DNA from: an uncultured Cytophagales bacterium
GTDB lineage: Bacteria; Bacteroidota; Bacteroidia; Cytophagales; Thermonemataceae
Assembly (NCBI GenBank): GCA_937911505.1
Contig: CALEMF010000049.1
Span: forward strand, 44,552-108,551
Reading direction: 5' to 3'
DNA length: 64,000 bases
In this document: in pieces, positions 1-9,075 of the stretch
How positions within the stretch are numbered: the first letter of the stretch is position 1
Layout: every line of letters begins with the position of its first letter
The notes under the pieces: model-generated
What the model saw: the letters and a program-made list of their open reading frames with translations, nothing else
What the model was told of the DNA's origin: nothing
Databases searched by the model: none
Translations under genes and position numbers: made by a program

Positions 1-1
1 T

Positions 2-1630
2 ATAGAAAGGCTGTTTCAAAAAGAGGAAAAAAACAATGTTTCCTTTAACAGAAATATTACCAAAAGTGGTGAAGTAGTGTATTGTGAATGGTACAATACG
101 GCGCTTTATAACGATAAAAGTGAAATAGATGTTGTACTTTCTATCGTCCATAACGTTACTTCTTTTAAGCTCTACGAGCAAGAATTACTCGCTTCTCAAG
201 AACGCTTTGAGAAGCTCTCGCAAGCTTCTTTTGACGCGATCATTATTCACGACAATGGAATCTTTATAGATTGTAACCAGAAGTATTTAACGCTCTTTCA
301 AAGAGACCTTGAGGAATGTATGGGCATTGATACATTCCAGTTCTTTACAAGAGCCTCTCGCGCTGTCATTAAGCAACACATGAGAGACGACTTCCAGCAA
401 CCTTATGAAGTAGTTGGTATCCGTAAAGACGGAACGCTTTTTCCAGTAGAGGCTGTTTCTAAGTCTATACACCATGATAATAAGAAGGTGTATCTGTGTG
501 CCTTGAGAGATATTTCGCAGCGTAAAAAAGAAGAGCAAAAACTGATTGAGAGTGAGGCAAGATTTCGCTCTACTTTCGAGCAAGCAGCCGTAGGACTCGC
601 GCACGTTTCTTTACAAGGGAAAATTCTACGTGTCAATGAGAAGTTCTGCGACATTACCGCTTATGCCAAAGAAGCCTTGGCAATGCTTCCTGTAGAGGAT
701 TTACTTAACCAAAGTGAGGCAAAAGAAATCGAAAAAGACAGAAAGCAGATTCATAAGTTGATGCGTGGCGACCTGAAATACTATATTGCAGAACGAGAAA
801 TCCTTACTGGTAATCGTGAGCGTATTTGGGTCAACTTGACACTTTCTTGTGTAAGAGATAAACAAGCTGTAAAGTACTTTATGGTTGTTATTCAAAATAT
901 TACACAACGCAAACAGACTGCCTTTAAACTCAAGGAAGCGCACCAAGAGCTAGACGAATTCGTTTACAATACCTCTCACGACTTACGAGGGCCTATTGCT
1001 TCTATGATCGGCTTATGTGAAGTAGCCTTGATGGAAGTGACCGATACTACCTCTTTACATTATCTCAAGATGTTGGAAGAGACGTCTCAACGGATGAATA
1101 AAATTCTTTCTTCCCTGTTGTTCGTCAATGAAATCAAAAAGCGTAAAGTCAAAAAAGAGGAAATTCACTTTCCTTCTCTACTCAACAAAATACGGGTTCA
1201 CTTTGAAAAAAATGGGAAGCTAAAACAAGCCCAATTTATCGTAAAGAATCATCAGGAGATGCCCATTTATTCCGACAAGAATCTCCTGAAGAGCATGTTT
1301 CAATACCTTATCGATAACTCACTCATGTATGTACGTACCATCAGTAATGAAGCTTCTTATGTGAGAGTAGTTGTAAGCAATGAGGCGGGCAACCTTATCA
1401 AAATCATCGTAGAAGATAATGGTATTGGTATTCCAAGATATATGGCTGATAAGGTTTTCGAGATGTTTTTTAGAGGTACAGAGCGCTCTAAGGGCTTAGG
1501 GCTTGGGCTGTACATTACCAAACATATTATACAAAAGTTGGGTGGTAATATTATGATCGAGAATGTTGCCCCTCACGGGACAAGGGTCATCATTACACTC
1601 CCTAACGCTAAAGTTTCTGCTTCACTTTGA
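2..1630 (+). CDS. PAS-domain sensor histidine kinase (5' partial)
   Basis: Two-component sensor kinase that autophosphorylates on His after sensing through PAS domains; the signal is unknown. The frame is open to the left edge, so the real start lies outside the window and the GTG at 77 is internal. Visible in order: the end of one PAS domain, a second PAS domain (from about 195), a third PAS/PAC domain (from about 560), then HisKA with the phosphoacceptor box SHDLRGP (near 976) and HATPase_c with LIDNS (N box), VEDNGIGIP (G1) and GLGLGLYITK (G2). No receiver domain and no membrane segment are seen in the visible part. No response regulator lies beside it. Its 3' end overlaps the convergent lipoprotein gene by 23 bp. 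The family call is firm; the ligand cannot be inferred. Confidence 0.93.
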   Translation: MERLFQKEEKNNVSFNRNITKSGEVVYCEWYNTALYNDKSEIDVVLSIVHNVTSFKLYEQELLASQERFEKLSQASFDAIIIHDNGIFIDCNQKYLTLFQRDLEECMGIDTFQFFTRASRAVIKQHMRDDFQQPYEVVGIRKDGTLFPVEAVSKSIHHDNKKVYLCALRDISQRKKEEQKLIESEARFRSTFEQAAVGLAHVSLQGKILRVNEKFCDITAYAKEALAMLPVEDLLNQSEAKEIEKDRKQIHKLMRGDLKYYIAEREILTGNRERIWVNLTLSCVRDKQAVKYFMVVIQNITQRKQTAFKLKEAHQELDEFVYNTSHDLRGPIASMIGLCEVALMEVTDTTSLHYLKMLEETSQRMNKILSSLLFVNEIKKRKVKKEEIHFPSLLNKIRVHFEKNGKLKQAQFIVKNHQEMPIYSDKNLLKSMFQYLIDNSLMYVRTISNEASYVRVVVSNEAGNLIKIIVEDNGIGIPRYMADKVFEMFFRGTERSKGLGLGLYITKHIIQKLGGNIMIENVAPHGTRVIITLPNAKVSASL

Positions 1631-2198
1631 TGTAAACTGGCGACTTGATAAGCTTATTTTTCTTACCGACTCGGAAAGAAGGCTTCATTTTTAACACAAA
1701 AGTAGTTTCATCAGCTTCGTTACCACTTACCAGCTTTATTAGATTTCCCAACACCTCTTGACTATCTTTCTGATTGAAAACCCCCACTAAATCGGTTTCA
1801 ATGCGTAAAGGCATTTCAGCTTTACCCAAGGGAGGCACCTCTACATAATCAGCAATTACCCCTTCTGCTAGCTTTACCTTATCGAGCTGAGCGATCCACT
1901 CTAGTCTGCTTAAAGAAGCTTTTTGTGCATTAGGATTTTTCACATCTACCACAAAATCAAGTGTAAGAAGCAGTTTCTTTTCCGAAAAAGCCTTGAGTAA
2001 CAAGGCACCATCTAATGGATTAAGATCACGTAGGTTGGCAATGCCCAGCAAGTTAACACCTGCAAGGCGTGCACTTTTAAAATGGCTGTAAGAGAAATCA
2101 CAGGCTGCAAACTTACTGGTTTCTTTCACACTCTTACAACTTAGTAAAAATACTAGCGAGCAGAAAGATAGCGCAACAGACTTTTTGAGTAGTTTCAC
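1608..2198 (-). CDS. LEA/WHy-like lipoprotein
   Basis: Predicted outer-membrane or periplasmic lipoprotein of 196 aa. The N-terminus is a Sec signal followed by a lipobox (FLLSCKS, Cys near residue 21). The rest is a single beta-rich domain with the pattern of LEA type 2/WHy proteins: a stretch about loading of the locus (ANLRDLNPLDGALLL), a central VVDVKNPN motif and alternating hydrophobic strands (LRIETDLVGVF). That N-P-N motif after a hydrophobic strand is typical of the family; molecular function is unknown. It lies 7 bp downstream of dsbD on the same strand, so it is likely co-transcribed. Its 3' end runs 23 bp into the convergent kinase gene. The family assignment is moderate. Confidence 0.7.
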   Translation of the reverse strand: MKLLKKSVALSFCSLVFLLSCKSVKETSKFAACDFSYSHFKSARLAGVNLLGIANLRDLNPLDGALLLKAFSEKKLLLTLDFVVDVKNPNAQKASLSRLEWIAQLDKVKLAEGVIADYVEVPPLGKAEMPLRIETDLVGVFNQKDSQEVLGNLIKLVSGNEADETTFVLKMKPSFRVGKKNKLIKSPVYIKVKQKL

Positions 2199-2205
2199 AA
2201 TGAGG

Positions 2206-4422
2206 TTATTTTTGATTGGCAGCTAGCTGACCAGGTAGGTTATATTTTTGCTTGTATACTGCCACGCCTTTCTCTAAATAAGCTAAAAACTTATCCTTAT
2301 CAGCGTCATATCCCTTTTCAGTAGCTACTAGTTTTTGCTCATTGGGCGCCATCAATACATAGTAAGGCTGCGCAATTGCGTTGAATTTATCTGCTTGTAA
2401 ATGCAGGTTTTTCTTACCCATAGTTTTCTTTACCTCTCCGTCTGTTTTAGAAGTATACCACTCTTCTTCTGGCAGTAGCGTTTTATCGTCTACATATAAC
2501 GAGATAATCACATACTGCTCTCGTAGCACTTCCAATATACGTGGATCACTCCATACATACTCTTCCATCTTACGACAGTTGGCACAACCGTGTCCTGTAA
2601 AATCTAAGAAAATGGGTTTATTCACCTTTTTGGCATAAGCCAAGCCTTGTTCATAGTCAAAAAAGCCTTCTAGGTCGTGTGGTAAATGCAGAAAGCTAGC
2701 GTACTTTACCTGCACATCTATACCATCTTCTTCATCACCAAAACTATTTCCATCAAGTCTTTGCGCCACCATTTGTACTACATCAAAATTGTGGGTAGTT
2801 TGTGGGGGTACAATGCCTGCTAGTAGCTTCAAGTTAGCACCAAATAAGCCTGGTACAAGGTACACAACAAAGCTGAATACGAGTGTGGCCAGCAATAGAC
2901 GAGGCACAGGTATTTTTTCTAGCTTAGTATCGTGTGGCAGTTGGATCTTTCCTAAAAGATAGAAGCCTAGTAAAGCGAATATAACCACCCAAATTGCTAC
3001 AAAGATGTCTCTGTCTAATATACCCCAGTGGTAAGCCAGATCAGCCGTACTTAGAAATTTAAAAGCCAAGGCTAGCTCTAAGAAACCGAGAAATACCTTT
3101 ACACAATAGAGCCATACACCTGACTTAGGGAGGGTTTTCAATAAGGTAGGAAACATCGAAAATATCACAAAAGGACGCGCGAAAGCACTTGAAAAGGCAA
3201 TCATTCCTAATACAGGGCGTATTACTTCTCCGTTGATAGAAGCCAAGATTAAACTACCTGCAATGGGCGCTGTACAAGAGAAAGAAACCAGTACAAGTGT
3301 AAAAGCCATAAAAAAGACGCCTCCATAACCTCCTCTGTCCGCCTTCTTATCTATCTTATTTACCCAAGAATTAGGCAGTACTAGATCAAACATACCTAAA
3401 AAAGAAGCACCAAAGAATAAAAAGATAAAGAAGAATAAAACATTGGGGAGCCAATGGGTACTTAAAAAGTTGGATGCTTCTATACCAAATGAGAGTGATA
3501 CTACCAAGCCTAATAATCCATAGATAGCAACAATAGAAACCCCATACACCATCGCTTTCACAAAGCCTCTTCTTCTATTGGCTTGTTCTCTCTTGCGTGC
3601 CTGTTCTGGTGTCTCCTCTTCAGCAGGCTTTGTATCACCTTTCATAAAGAGCGTTACCGTCATGGGAATCATAGGGTATACACAAGGGGTAAGCAAAGCT
3701 AAAAGACCACCACCAAACGCTAGTAGTAAGAAGCCCCAAAGGTCACTAGAAGCATTGTTTGGAGCAGTTTTATCTAAGTTTACATTTTTGGCAGAGGCAT
3801 CCTCCTCTTCTACAGGTGTATCAGTAGTACCCTTATCTGCGTCAGCAATTGCCGTAGAATCCTCCTTGGCAACCATTGTTTCTTCAGTAGCAGTACTGTC
3901 CTCTGTTACATCATTGGTATCGTTTGAGGCAGTCTCTTCTGTATTTACCTCACCTACCACTGAAAGGTCGCTAAAGTTGAATTTGTACTCTCCTTGTATA
4001 CACAAGCCTGTTTCGTCAGAACATACTTGATATTCTGCCAATCCTTGCACCTTAAAATCCTTCGCGAGTACTTCTACTGTTTGCTTAAAGGTTCCTTCCT
4101 TTTTGAAATAAGTATAGTCTCCCTCAAAAATATCATCATACTTTTTCTCAGCTCCTACGGCCTTGATACCGCCCAATAGCTTATAGGTATTGTTGGGTGT
4201 AAAGGTAAAGGTGGTTACTTGTGGACCTAGTTCAGGATCGAAGTCTGAGGAGTAAAGATACCAAGCGGGATCTATGGTAGCTGTAAAAATAATGTCTACT
4301 TTATCGCCTATCTTCACTTCTTTTTGAGAAGCGGTTACTTGCCACTGTGTTTTTCCATCAGACTGTGCCAACGCTTGCCAGCTAAAAAGTGCGAGAAGGG
4401 CAGCTACCAATAATTTTTTCAT
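2206..4422 (-). CDS. dsbD: Thiol:disulfide interchange protein DsbD (fused thioredoxin)
   Basis: Moves reducing equivalents from cytosolic thioredoxin across the inner membrane to periplasmic dithiol proteins. Domain order in 738 aa: signal peptide (ends LFSWQALAQ), N-terminal periplasmic DsbD-alpha-like domain (about 25-160), a low-complexity Glu/Asp/Thr linker (about 165-225), a CcdA/DsbD membrane domain with the two reactive Cys motifs TPCVYP (about residue 245) and SCTAPI (about 379), and a C-terminal thioredoxin-like domain with GHGCANCRKM (about 612). All three pairs of redox Cys expected for DsbD appear to be represented. The acidic linker is long. It forms a likely transcription unit with the downstream lipoprotein. 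Confidence 0.93.
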   Translation of the reverse strand: MKKLLVAALLALFSWQALAQSDGKTQWQVTASQKEVKIGDKVDIIFTATIDPAWYLYSSDFDPELGPQVTTFTFTPNNTYKLLGGIKAVGAEKKYDDIFEGDYTYFKKEGTFKQTVEVLAKDFKVQGLAEYQVCSDETGLCIQGEYKFNFSDLSVVGEVNTEETASNDTNDVTEDSTATEETMVAKEDSTAIADADKGTTDTPVEEEDASAKNVNLDKTAPNNASSDLWGFLLLAFGGGLLALLTPCVYPMIPMTVTLFMKGDTKPAEEETPEQARKREQANRRRGFVKAMVYGVSIVAIYGLLGLVVSLSFGIEASNFLSTHWLPNVLFFFIFLFFGASFLGMFDLVLPNSWVNKIDKKADRGGYGGVFFMAFTLVLVSFSCTAPIAGSLILASINGEVIRPVLGMIAFSSAFARPFVIFSMFPTLLKTLPKSGVWLYCVKVFLGFLELALAFKFLSTADLAYHWGILDRDIFVAIWVVIFALLGFYLLGKIQLPHDTKLEKIPVPRLLLATLVFSFVVYLVPGLFGANLKLLAGIVPPQTTHNFDVVQMVAQRLDGNSFGDEEDGIDVQVKYASFLHLPHDLEGFFDYEQGLAYAKKVNKPIFLDFTGHGCANCRKMEEYVWSDPRILEVLREQYVIISLYVDDKTLLPEEEWYTSKTDGEVKKTMGKKNLHLQADKFNAIAQPYYVLMAPNEQKLVATEKGYDADKDKFLAYLEKGVAVYKQKYNLPGQLAANQK

Positions 4423-4509
4423 GGATATGACTTTTATTTAGTTATAAAATGAGTGAGCAAGCTTTGTATATACAACGAACACCCAAGTAAGTTGTTACTA
4501 AACTCACTT

Positions 4510-5097
4510 CTAATTACTTTGTACCAAACCACTCTTGGCATAATTCAGAATATTATCCAAAGGAAGGTGGTCGTTAATATAAGCACCGTAATAAGCCTGC
4601 ACAACTTTTTGTTGTTCTTTAATTAAAAAATCCGCTGGGATGATCTTAGAGACTTTCCCTCCATCTTCTACCTTATCTAGCCCTAATTCCTTCGCCTCTT
4701 TTAGCTGGCTTTTAAAGCCTTTTTTGAAGAGTGAGTTGATCGACTTCATCACAGACGTCTCCACACCGTATAGTTTGTAAATTTCTTTATCAGGATCTCC
4801 TACAATGGGAATGGGCGAAAGATCATTGTGAAAAGTACTTCGTAGTATGTGCCGCGTTGGTGTCTCAAAAAAGAAAACCATTTCGAGCCCTTGGTCTCTT
4901 AACTGTACTGCCAACTTCGTGAGCTGATGCACACGCAAATTACAAAAGGGACAAGCTACATTTCTATAGAAAGAAAGCAAAAGCTTTTTTCCTTCATATT
5001 GCGATAATGATATTTCCTGTTTGTGAATATCTTTCACTTTAAACTCTTTTGCCTGTTCTCCTTGAAATAGTTTCATGACCTTTGCGTTTATATTCAT
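4510..5097 (-). CDS. Peroxiredoxin-like AhpC/TSA family protein
   Basis: Cytosolic thioredoxin-fold protein of 195 aa, with no signal peptide. The AhpC/TSA fold is visible as KDIHKQEISLSQYEGKKLLLSFYRNVACPFC (described in pieces: sheet, then the Cys motif ACPFC near residue 50), followed by FFFETP and GDPDKEIYKLYGV. The CPFC arrangement has two Cys in a CxxC spacing, as in the PRX-like2 / peroxiredoxin-like subgroup rather than the PxxxTxxC of classical 2-Cys peroxiredoxins, so peroxidase activity is not assured. It lies 87 bp upstream of dsbD on the same strand and may share thiol-redox function or transcription with it. Confidence 0.78.
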   Translation of the reverse strand: MNINAKVMKLFQGEQAKEFKVKDIHKQEISLSQYEGKKLLLSFYRNVACPFCNLRVHQLTKLAVQLRDQGLEMVFFFETPTRHILRSTFHNDLSPIPIVGDPDKEIYKLYGVETSVMKSINSLFKKGFKSQLKEAKELGLDKVEDGGKVSKIIPADFLIKEQQKVVQAYYGAYINDHLPLDNILNYAKSGLVQSN

Positions 5098-5192
5098 ATA
5101 AAATTTATGTCTACTAAACGTTACTCAAAGTTGAGAAAGTTTCCCATAAGGATTTGTCGGCTTACAGACATAAGTGTCCAATACTAGCACAT

Positions 5193-5226
5193 AAAAAAAG
5201 CTGGATATTCCAAGGAATATCCAGCT
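5193..5226 (-). terminator. Rho-independent terminator
   Basis: A perfect 12-bp stem (AGCTGGATATTC / GAATATCCAGCT) with a 4-nt loop spans 5199-5226. On the minus strand it is followed directly by a run of seven T (the A run at 5193-5199). It sits 22 bp after the stop of the DUF2135 lipoprotein gene and reads in that gene's direction. Confidence 0.9.
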
Positions 5227-5248
5227 AAAAGAAAGTAAGTATATTCAG

Positions 5249-6118
5249 TTAAAACACGATATTATTTCCGTTTTTGGTGAAGGTTACTACCTCTACCGTA
5301 TTACCATTGATGGTAGTGCCCTCAAAGTTTCTACTTTCATTGGGTGTACTTACCGTAATGTAGAATCTATTGGGAGTAGAAGTGCCCTCAAAGTCGTTGA
5401 CCTCTACCTTGTAAGTACCATCAGGCGCATTTTCGCTCCAGAAGATATTCTCAGGCCCAAAACCATCTATGTCATCTCGATCAAGTTGTCCTCCTGAAGA
5501 ATCCGAAGTGTTAAAATAAGTGATGGTTTCGCCAGAAGGGCCCGTTACGTACAAGTCTTGGTCTGTCTCGTTATCCCACGATAAACTGACTTGTACAGAA
5601 CCTGTTCCCAATCGAAGGACAGCGATGTTGGTAGTTACTACGTTACTCACCAAGCCGTTGTTATCATACACACAAAAGTTAACGTTGAATGCTCCTTCGT
5701 TTACATTAGCAGGAATCCCGATAGGTAGTTGTAAGTCACCAGAAGTATTGGAAGTTGCATTGTAAGGCACTGTAAAATAACTGTCAGCTCCCTCTATTTG
5801 TACATAGCAGCCGCCTAGGTTGTCGCCTACATTATCATAACTAAACGTAAGTGGCGCCGTAGAGCCGTTGGAACTTGTTACTGATACATTCCCATTGGCG
5901 ACAGTGGGTGCTTCAGCCTCTCCAGAAGGAGCAGGCGCTGCGCCCCTGTTTGATTCTGTACCTGCGGGCATTATTAACACTTCGCTTAATGCATTAGCAT
6001 CGCTCGGATCAACCAACTGCGGTGTAGGCTCATCGTCATCATCGTTTCTATTACAAGCAGTAGAAAGCATCAAAAGTAGACAAACTAAGGTAAAACATTG
6101 TGTAATTTTCATTGTCAT
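5249..6118 (-). CDS. DUF2135-domain secreted lipoprotein
   Basis: Lipoprotein of 289 aa (287 if the second ATG at 6112 is the start). A signal peptide and lipobox (LSTACNRND) are followed by an Asp run, a Pro/Gly/Ala linker and an Ig-like beta domain (about 75-165). The C-terminal domain (about 175-289) has the hallmark WDNETDQDLYVTGPSGE, then GGQLDRDDIDGFGPENI and GTYKVEVNDFEG. This is the pattern of DUF2135/YfaP proteins, whose Asp-rich D-L-D and D-D-x-D-G loops probably bind calcium. The location is predicted to be the outer membrane or cell surface; function is unknown. A strong terminator follows. It is preceded on the same strand by another lipoprotein, so the two may be co-regulated surface proteins. 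Confidence 0.8.
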   Translation of the reverse strand: MTMKITQCFTLVCLLLMLSTACNRNDDDDEPTPQLVDPSDANALSEVLIMPAGTESNRGAAPAPSGEAEAPTVANGNVSVTSSNGSTAPLTFSYDNVGDNLGGCYVQIEGADSYFTVPYNATSNTSGDLQLPIGIPANVNEGAFNVNFCVYDNNGLVSNVVTTNIAVLRLGTGSVQVSLSWDNETDQDLYVTGPSGETITYFNTSDSSGGQLDRDDIDGFGPENIFWSENAPDGTYKVEVNDFEGTSTPNRFYITVSTPNESRNFEGTTINGNTVEVVTFTKNGNNIVF

Positions 6119-6137
6119 AGTATTTTAAGGATAAAAT

Positions 6138-6165
6138 AATGGCCAAAGAATATCCCCTGGCCATT
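6138..6165 (-). terminator. Possible weak terminator/attenuator hairpin
   Basis: Inverted repeat AATGGCCA ... TGGCCATT (8-bp arms, 12-nt loop) lies between the two minus-strand lipoprotein genes, 14 bp after the stop of the upstream one. On the minus strand the stem is followed by ATTATTTTATCC, which is only moderately T-rich, so it may be partial termination or an mRNA-stability hairpin. Confidence 0.4.
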
Positions 6166-6179
6166 GGTGGGTGGTTAAA

Positions 6180-6893
6180 TTAATTGGTAGTACTACTACA
6201 GTTCCAAGTACCAGCATCTCCAGCTTCGTAATCATTGTAAGTTCCTGAGCAGGTTTGGTTGTTCCAAGTAGAACCATACGTAAGTACACCGTTCTCTATA
6301 TATTCTAGGCTCCCCATTTGCGTACTTTCATTGTATTTGATTTCTAATTTGTCGTTATCTACCGACCAAGTCCAAGTAACTTCTGCACCTGCTACCTGCC
6401 AAGAAAGATTGGCCACGAGACTTCCTGTTTCAAAATCGTAGTAGTCAATGTTTCCTGAAGAGCCATCTTTCTTCTCAGTTCCTTCATACACTTTTTGGAA
6501 AGCACCTCCTGAGAATCTTATTTCTGCAGAAAAGTTGTAATCAGTCGCTGTCTCAGTAAAGCAATAGCGTACGGCATTACCTTGCCCATCACCCCAAGAC
6601 CAACATCCCTGATCAAATTCAGCATCCTCACTGATATTCATATAAGCTTTGTTGGACTGATAAATACCATTAATGAGGCTACCGTAGATTACCGTTTGTA
6701 TAGCATAAGGATTGCTCGAACTTCTCATACCCTCAGAAAAGGTAACGAGCTCTTCTTGATCGGCAAAGCTTACTTCCGCCCTTTCGGGCTCAGGTTGAGG
6801 ATCATCATTGTCGTCGTCGTTATTACAGCTTGTTAAACTAACGGATACGAGGATCAAGAGAAGAAAGAAATATCTCATTCTATTTTTCATCAT
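6180..6893 (-). CDS. Secreted lipoprotein of unknown function
   Basis: 237 aa. A hydrophobic signal peptide is followed by the lipobox SLTSCNNDD and an Asp-rich stretch, which is the typical Bacteroidota surface-lipoprotein start. The mature part is rich in Ser, Gly, Tyr and Trp and beta-type in pattern; it has four Cys (CWSWG, YCF, TCSG, WNCSS) that could form disulfides. I do not recognise a named domain. ATG codons at 6893, 6890 and 6878 are all possible starts. It is upstream of and co-oriented with the DUF2135 lipoprotein, separated by a hairpin. Confidence 0.6.
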   Translation of the reverse strand: MMKNRMRYFFLLLILVSVSLTSCNNDDDNDDPQPEPERAEVSFADQEELVTFSEGMRSSSNPYAIQTVIYGSLINGIYQSNKAYMNISEDAEFDQGCWSWGDGQGNAVRYCFTETATDYNFSAEIRFSGGAFQKVYEGTEKKDGSSGNIDYYDFETGSLVANLSWQVAGAEVTWTWSVDNDKLEIKYNESTQMGSLEYIENGVLTYGSTWNNQTCSGTYNDYEAGDAGTWNCSSTTN

Positions 6894-7399
6894 AATTATA
6901 ATTTAGGGTTTCGTTTTCATGAAGTTTATACAACAAGATAGAAGGAAAGAGCTCAAAAAGTTTGAAATACTTCTTTGAGGTTAAGTGCTGCAAGTAACTT
7001 GTAGTGAAGTAAAAACACTTTAGTGCAGCATAGAAATTTAGGAATTAACTTCTATTTTCAAAGTTATTTTAAAGCATAAAACATACTCAGCTCATACGAG
7101 CCTACTTTATACAAAGAAAGCTGGCTTAGAATGATCGCTTCGTACCATCTTCCTGCATTCTTTGAGCAGGAAATACTTGAGCAGGTAAGAGATGCTTTGA
7201 TTTGAGGACTAATTAATTTACTTGTGAAGATCACTAAAAGAGTGTTTTACCGAGTTGTTAAGATTGTATTATGCCAATGAAAACTGCATGCTTTATTCGA
7301 TAATTTTATACTATATTTGCGACTGTAATCTGGTAGTTATCTAGCTTTTGACACAACACTTAATAAACCGAATACCAAACACTATTGAGAAAGACTTCC
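6894..7399. other. Divergent intergenic region, about 500 bp
   Basis: No open frame of note on either strand and no repeat. It separates a minus-strand lipoprotein from the plus-strand YfiR gene, so it should hold two divergent promoters. A TATATTTG at 7312-7319 fits the Bacteroidota -7 box in front of YfiR. Nothing else recognised. Confidence 0.6.
7312..7319 (+). promoter_or_regulatory. Candidate -7 promoter box for the YfiR gene
   Basis: TATATTTG matches the TAnnTTTG box of Bacteroidota housekeeping promoters and lies 80 bp before the chosen ATG. The upstream -33 element is weak (TTTA near 7292), so this is a candidate only. Confidence 0.35.
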
Positions 7400-7924
7400 A
7401 TGAAAAGCCTCAAACTTCTTCTACTCTTTATTATTTTTACTTCTTTATGGGCTTCCAAAACACAGGCACAAGTAGGCGACTACAGAATCCAAACGATCTA
7501 CATTTGGAACTTTACTAAATACATCCAATGGCCTCCTAATTATCAAAGTGGAGACTTTGTGATTGGTGTTTTGGGGAGCTCGCCAATCGTAACACAACTA
7601 CGTGCTTTAGCAAGAACTAAAAAGACAGTAGGAGCACAACGTATGGTGATCAAACAATTCAAAACACCCGCAGAAATTAAAAATTGCCATATTATTTTTA
7701 TCCCTAACGCGGAAAGTCGCTACATCTCAGCCGTACAAAAGGCTGTCAACAACTTTGCTACGCTTATTGTGAGCGAGAAAAGTGGCTTGGCTTACAAGGG
7801 CAGTACCATCAATTTTATTCTGCTAGGTGGTAAATGGCGCTTCGAACTCAACCTTACCCAAGCCGCCAAGAAAGGACTAAAGGTATCCAATCAGCTTACC
7901 CGTGTGGCGGTAGTGGTGAATTAG
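7400..7924 (+). CDS. YfiR family protein (DUF4154)
   Basis: Secreted protein of 174 aa from the ATG at 7400; an in-frame TTG at 7385 is less likely because the ATG begins a clean signal peptide (MKSLKLLLLFII ... ASKTQAQ). The mature domain shows the YfiR/DUF4154 pattern: YRIQTIYIWNFTKYIQWP, GVLGSSPI, KNCHIIFIPNAES, ILVSEKSGLA-like and FILLGGKWRFELNL. In Pseudomonas YfiR is a periplasmic repressor of the diguanylate cyclase YfiN; in Bacteroidota the family often sits near sensor kinases and its partner is usually unknown. No partner is adjacent here. The 3' end overlaps the convergent bioF-like gene by 29 bp. Confidence 0.85.
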   Translation: MKSLKLLLLFIIFTSLWASKTQAQVGDYRIQTIYIWNFTKYIQWPPNYQSGDFVIGVLGSSPIVTQLRALARTKKTVGAQRMVIKQFKTPAEIKNCHIIFIPNAESRYISAVQKAVNNFATLIVSEKSGLAYKGSTINFILLGGKWRFELNLTQAAKKGLKVSNQLTRVAVVVN

Positions 7925-9059
7925 TCACCTCTAGTTTTTCTGTGTTAATGGTTTGTATGAGCTGGTATATTTCTTCATTACTATTGAAGGTATGCAAGCA
8001 AATCCTAATGATTTCTTCACCTTCTCTTACTGTAGGTGCAAGGATCGCTTTTATGGCAAAGCATTGTTTTTGTAGTACTTGAGCGAGTTGCTTAGTAGTT
8101 TGATTACCCCCTACTTTCAAAATTTGAATCGGTGTATGGCTTTCCTTTAAGGAAAATAGGGGATGGTTAAAGTGGGCTTTGAAATAACTAATTTTTTCTC
8201 GTAGTATTTCTATCAAACTAGGATGCTGTGTAATGAAGTCAAAAGCCGCTTCGATATTGACTAAACTATGCAACGGAAGAGCAGTGGTGTAAATAAATGC
8301 CCTAGCAAAATTAACCAGATAATCTTTTAACAACGTACTTCCTACAATACAAGCGCCGTGTGTACCAATGGCTTTACCGAAAGTATACACCGTAGCCCAA
8401 GCAGTGTATTTTAATGATAAGCTATTCAAGTAGCCATTACCGTTATCGCCGAAAATACCCGTGCTATGTGCTTCATCTACAATCAGTTTCGCTTGGTATT
8501 GCTCACATAGCTTCGATATGGCAGCTATCTCTCCAAAATCTCCATCCATAGAATAGACCGCTTCTATCACTACAAACACTTCCCCTTGAGCCTGCGCTAG
8601 TTTCTGCGCTAGATCAGAGAGATCATTATGCTTAAAGTAGTATTTACGAGCAAAGCTCAACCTTGCTCCTTCGCGCCAACTTGCGTGGATTAGCTCATCA
8701 CAAAGAATAGTATCCCCTTTTTGTGGTACGGTAGCCAACAAGGCAGTATTAGCTTGATAGCCACTATTAAAGAGTAAGGCTGCCTCTCCTCTGAATAAAC
8801 TGGCTAGCTTCCTTTCCAAATCAAGGGTATAAGGGTGCGTCCCAGAGATAAGTCGTGAGCCAGTAGCTCCTAGTTGATACCCTTGTATTTGGCTTACCCT
8901 TTTTTCAACCAAACGTTGGAGCTCTTGATTCCTTGCCAGCCCTAAGTAGTCATTGGAGGCGAAATCAATGTGCCCTTCCACTACCTGTAGCGTGCGTAAA
9001 TTACCCACTTTTTCTCTTTCGTCGAGGCGGCGTTGCATACGTGCAGTGAGGGTATCCAT
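7896..9059 (-). CDS. bioF: 8-amino-7-oxononanoate synthase-like PLP enzyme
   Basis: 387-aa PLP-dependent alpha-oxoamine synthase, predicted to condense an acyl-CoA/ACP with an amino acid; BioF uses pimeloyl thioester and L-alanine for biotin. Visible: FASNDYLGLA at the start of the fold, GATGSRLISGTHPYT, LLFNSGYQANTALL, VVIEAVYSMDGD, LIVDEAHSTGIFG (PLP-binding Asp/His) and TFGKAIGTHG with the Schiff-base Lys near residue 229. The length matches the family. No other bio gene lies nearby, so a relative such as KBL/CqsA-type cannot be excluded, but the motifs suit BioF best. The 16-bp gap to the upstream globin gene suggests co-transcription. Confidence 0.78.
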   Translation of the reverse strand: MDTLTARMQRRLDEREKVGNLRTLQVVEGHIDFASNDYLGLARNQELQRLVEKRVSQIQGYQLGATGSRLISGTHPYTLDLERKLASLFRGEAALLFNSGYQANTALLATVPQKGDTILCDELIHASWREGARLSFARKYYFKHNDLSDLAQKLAQAQGEVFVVIEAVYSMDGDFGEIAAISKLCEQYQAKLIVDEAHSTGIFGDNGNGYLNSLSLKYTAWATVYTFGKAIGTHGACIVGSTLLKDYLVNFARAFIYTTALPLHSLVNIEAAFDFITQHPSLIEILREKISYFKAHFNHPLFSLKESHTPIQILKVGGNQTTKQLAQVLQKQCFAIKAILAPTVREGEEIIRICLHTFNSNEEIYQLIQTINTEKLEVTNSPLPPHG

Positions 9060-9075
9060 TGTACTGCTTTATATT

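Noticed and set aside
77..79. GTG as the start of the PAS kinase
   Set aside because: The frame is open to base 2 and the upstream codons continue a PAS fold, so the start lies outside the window.
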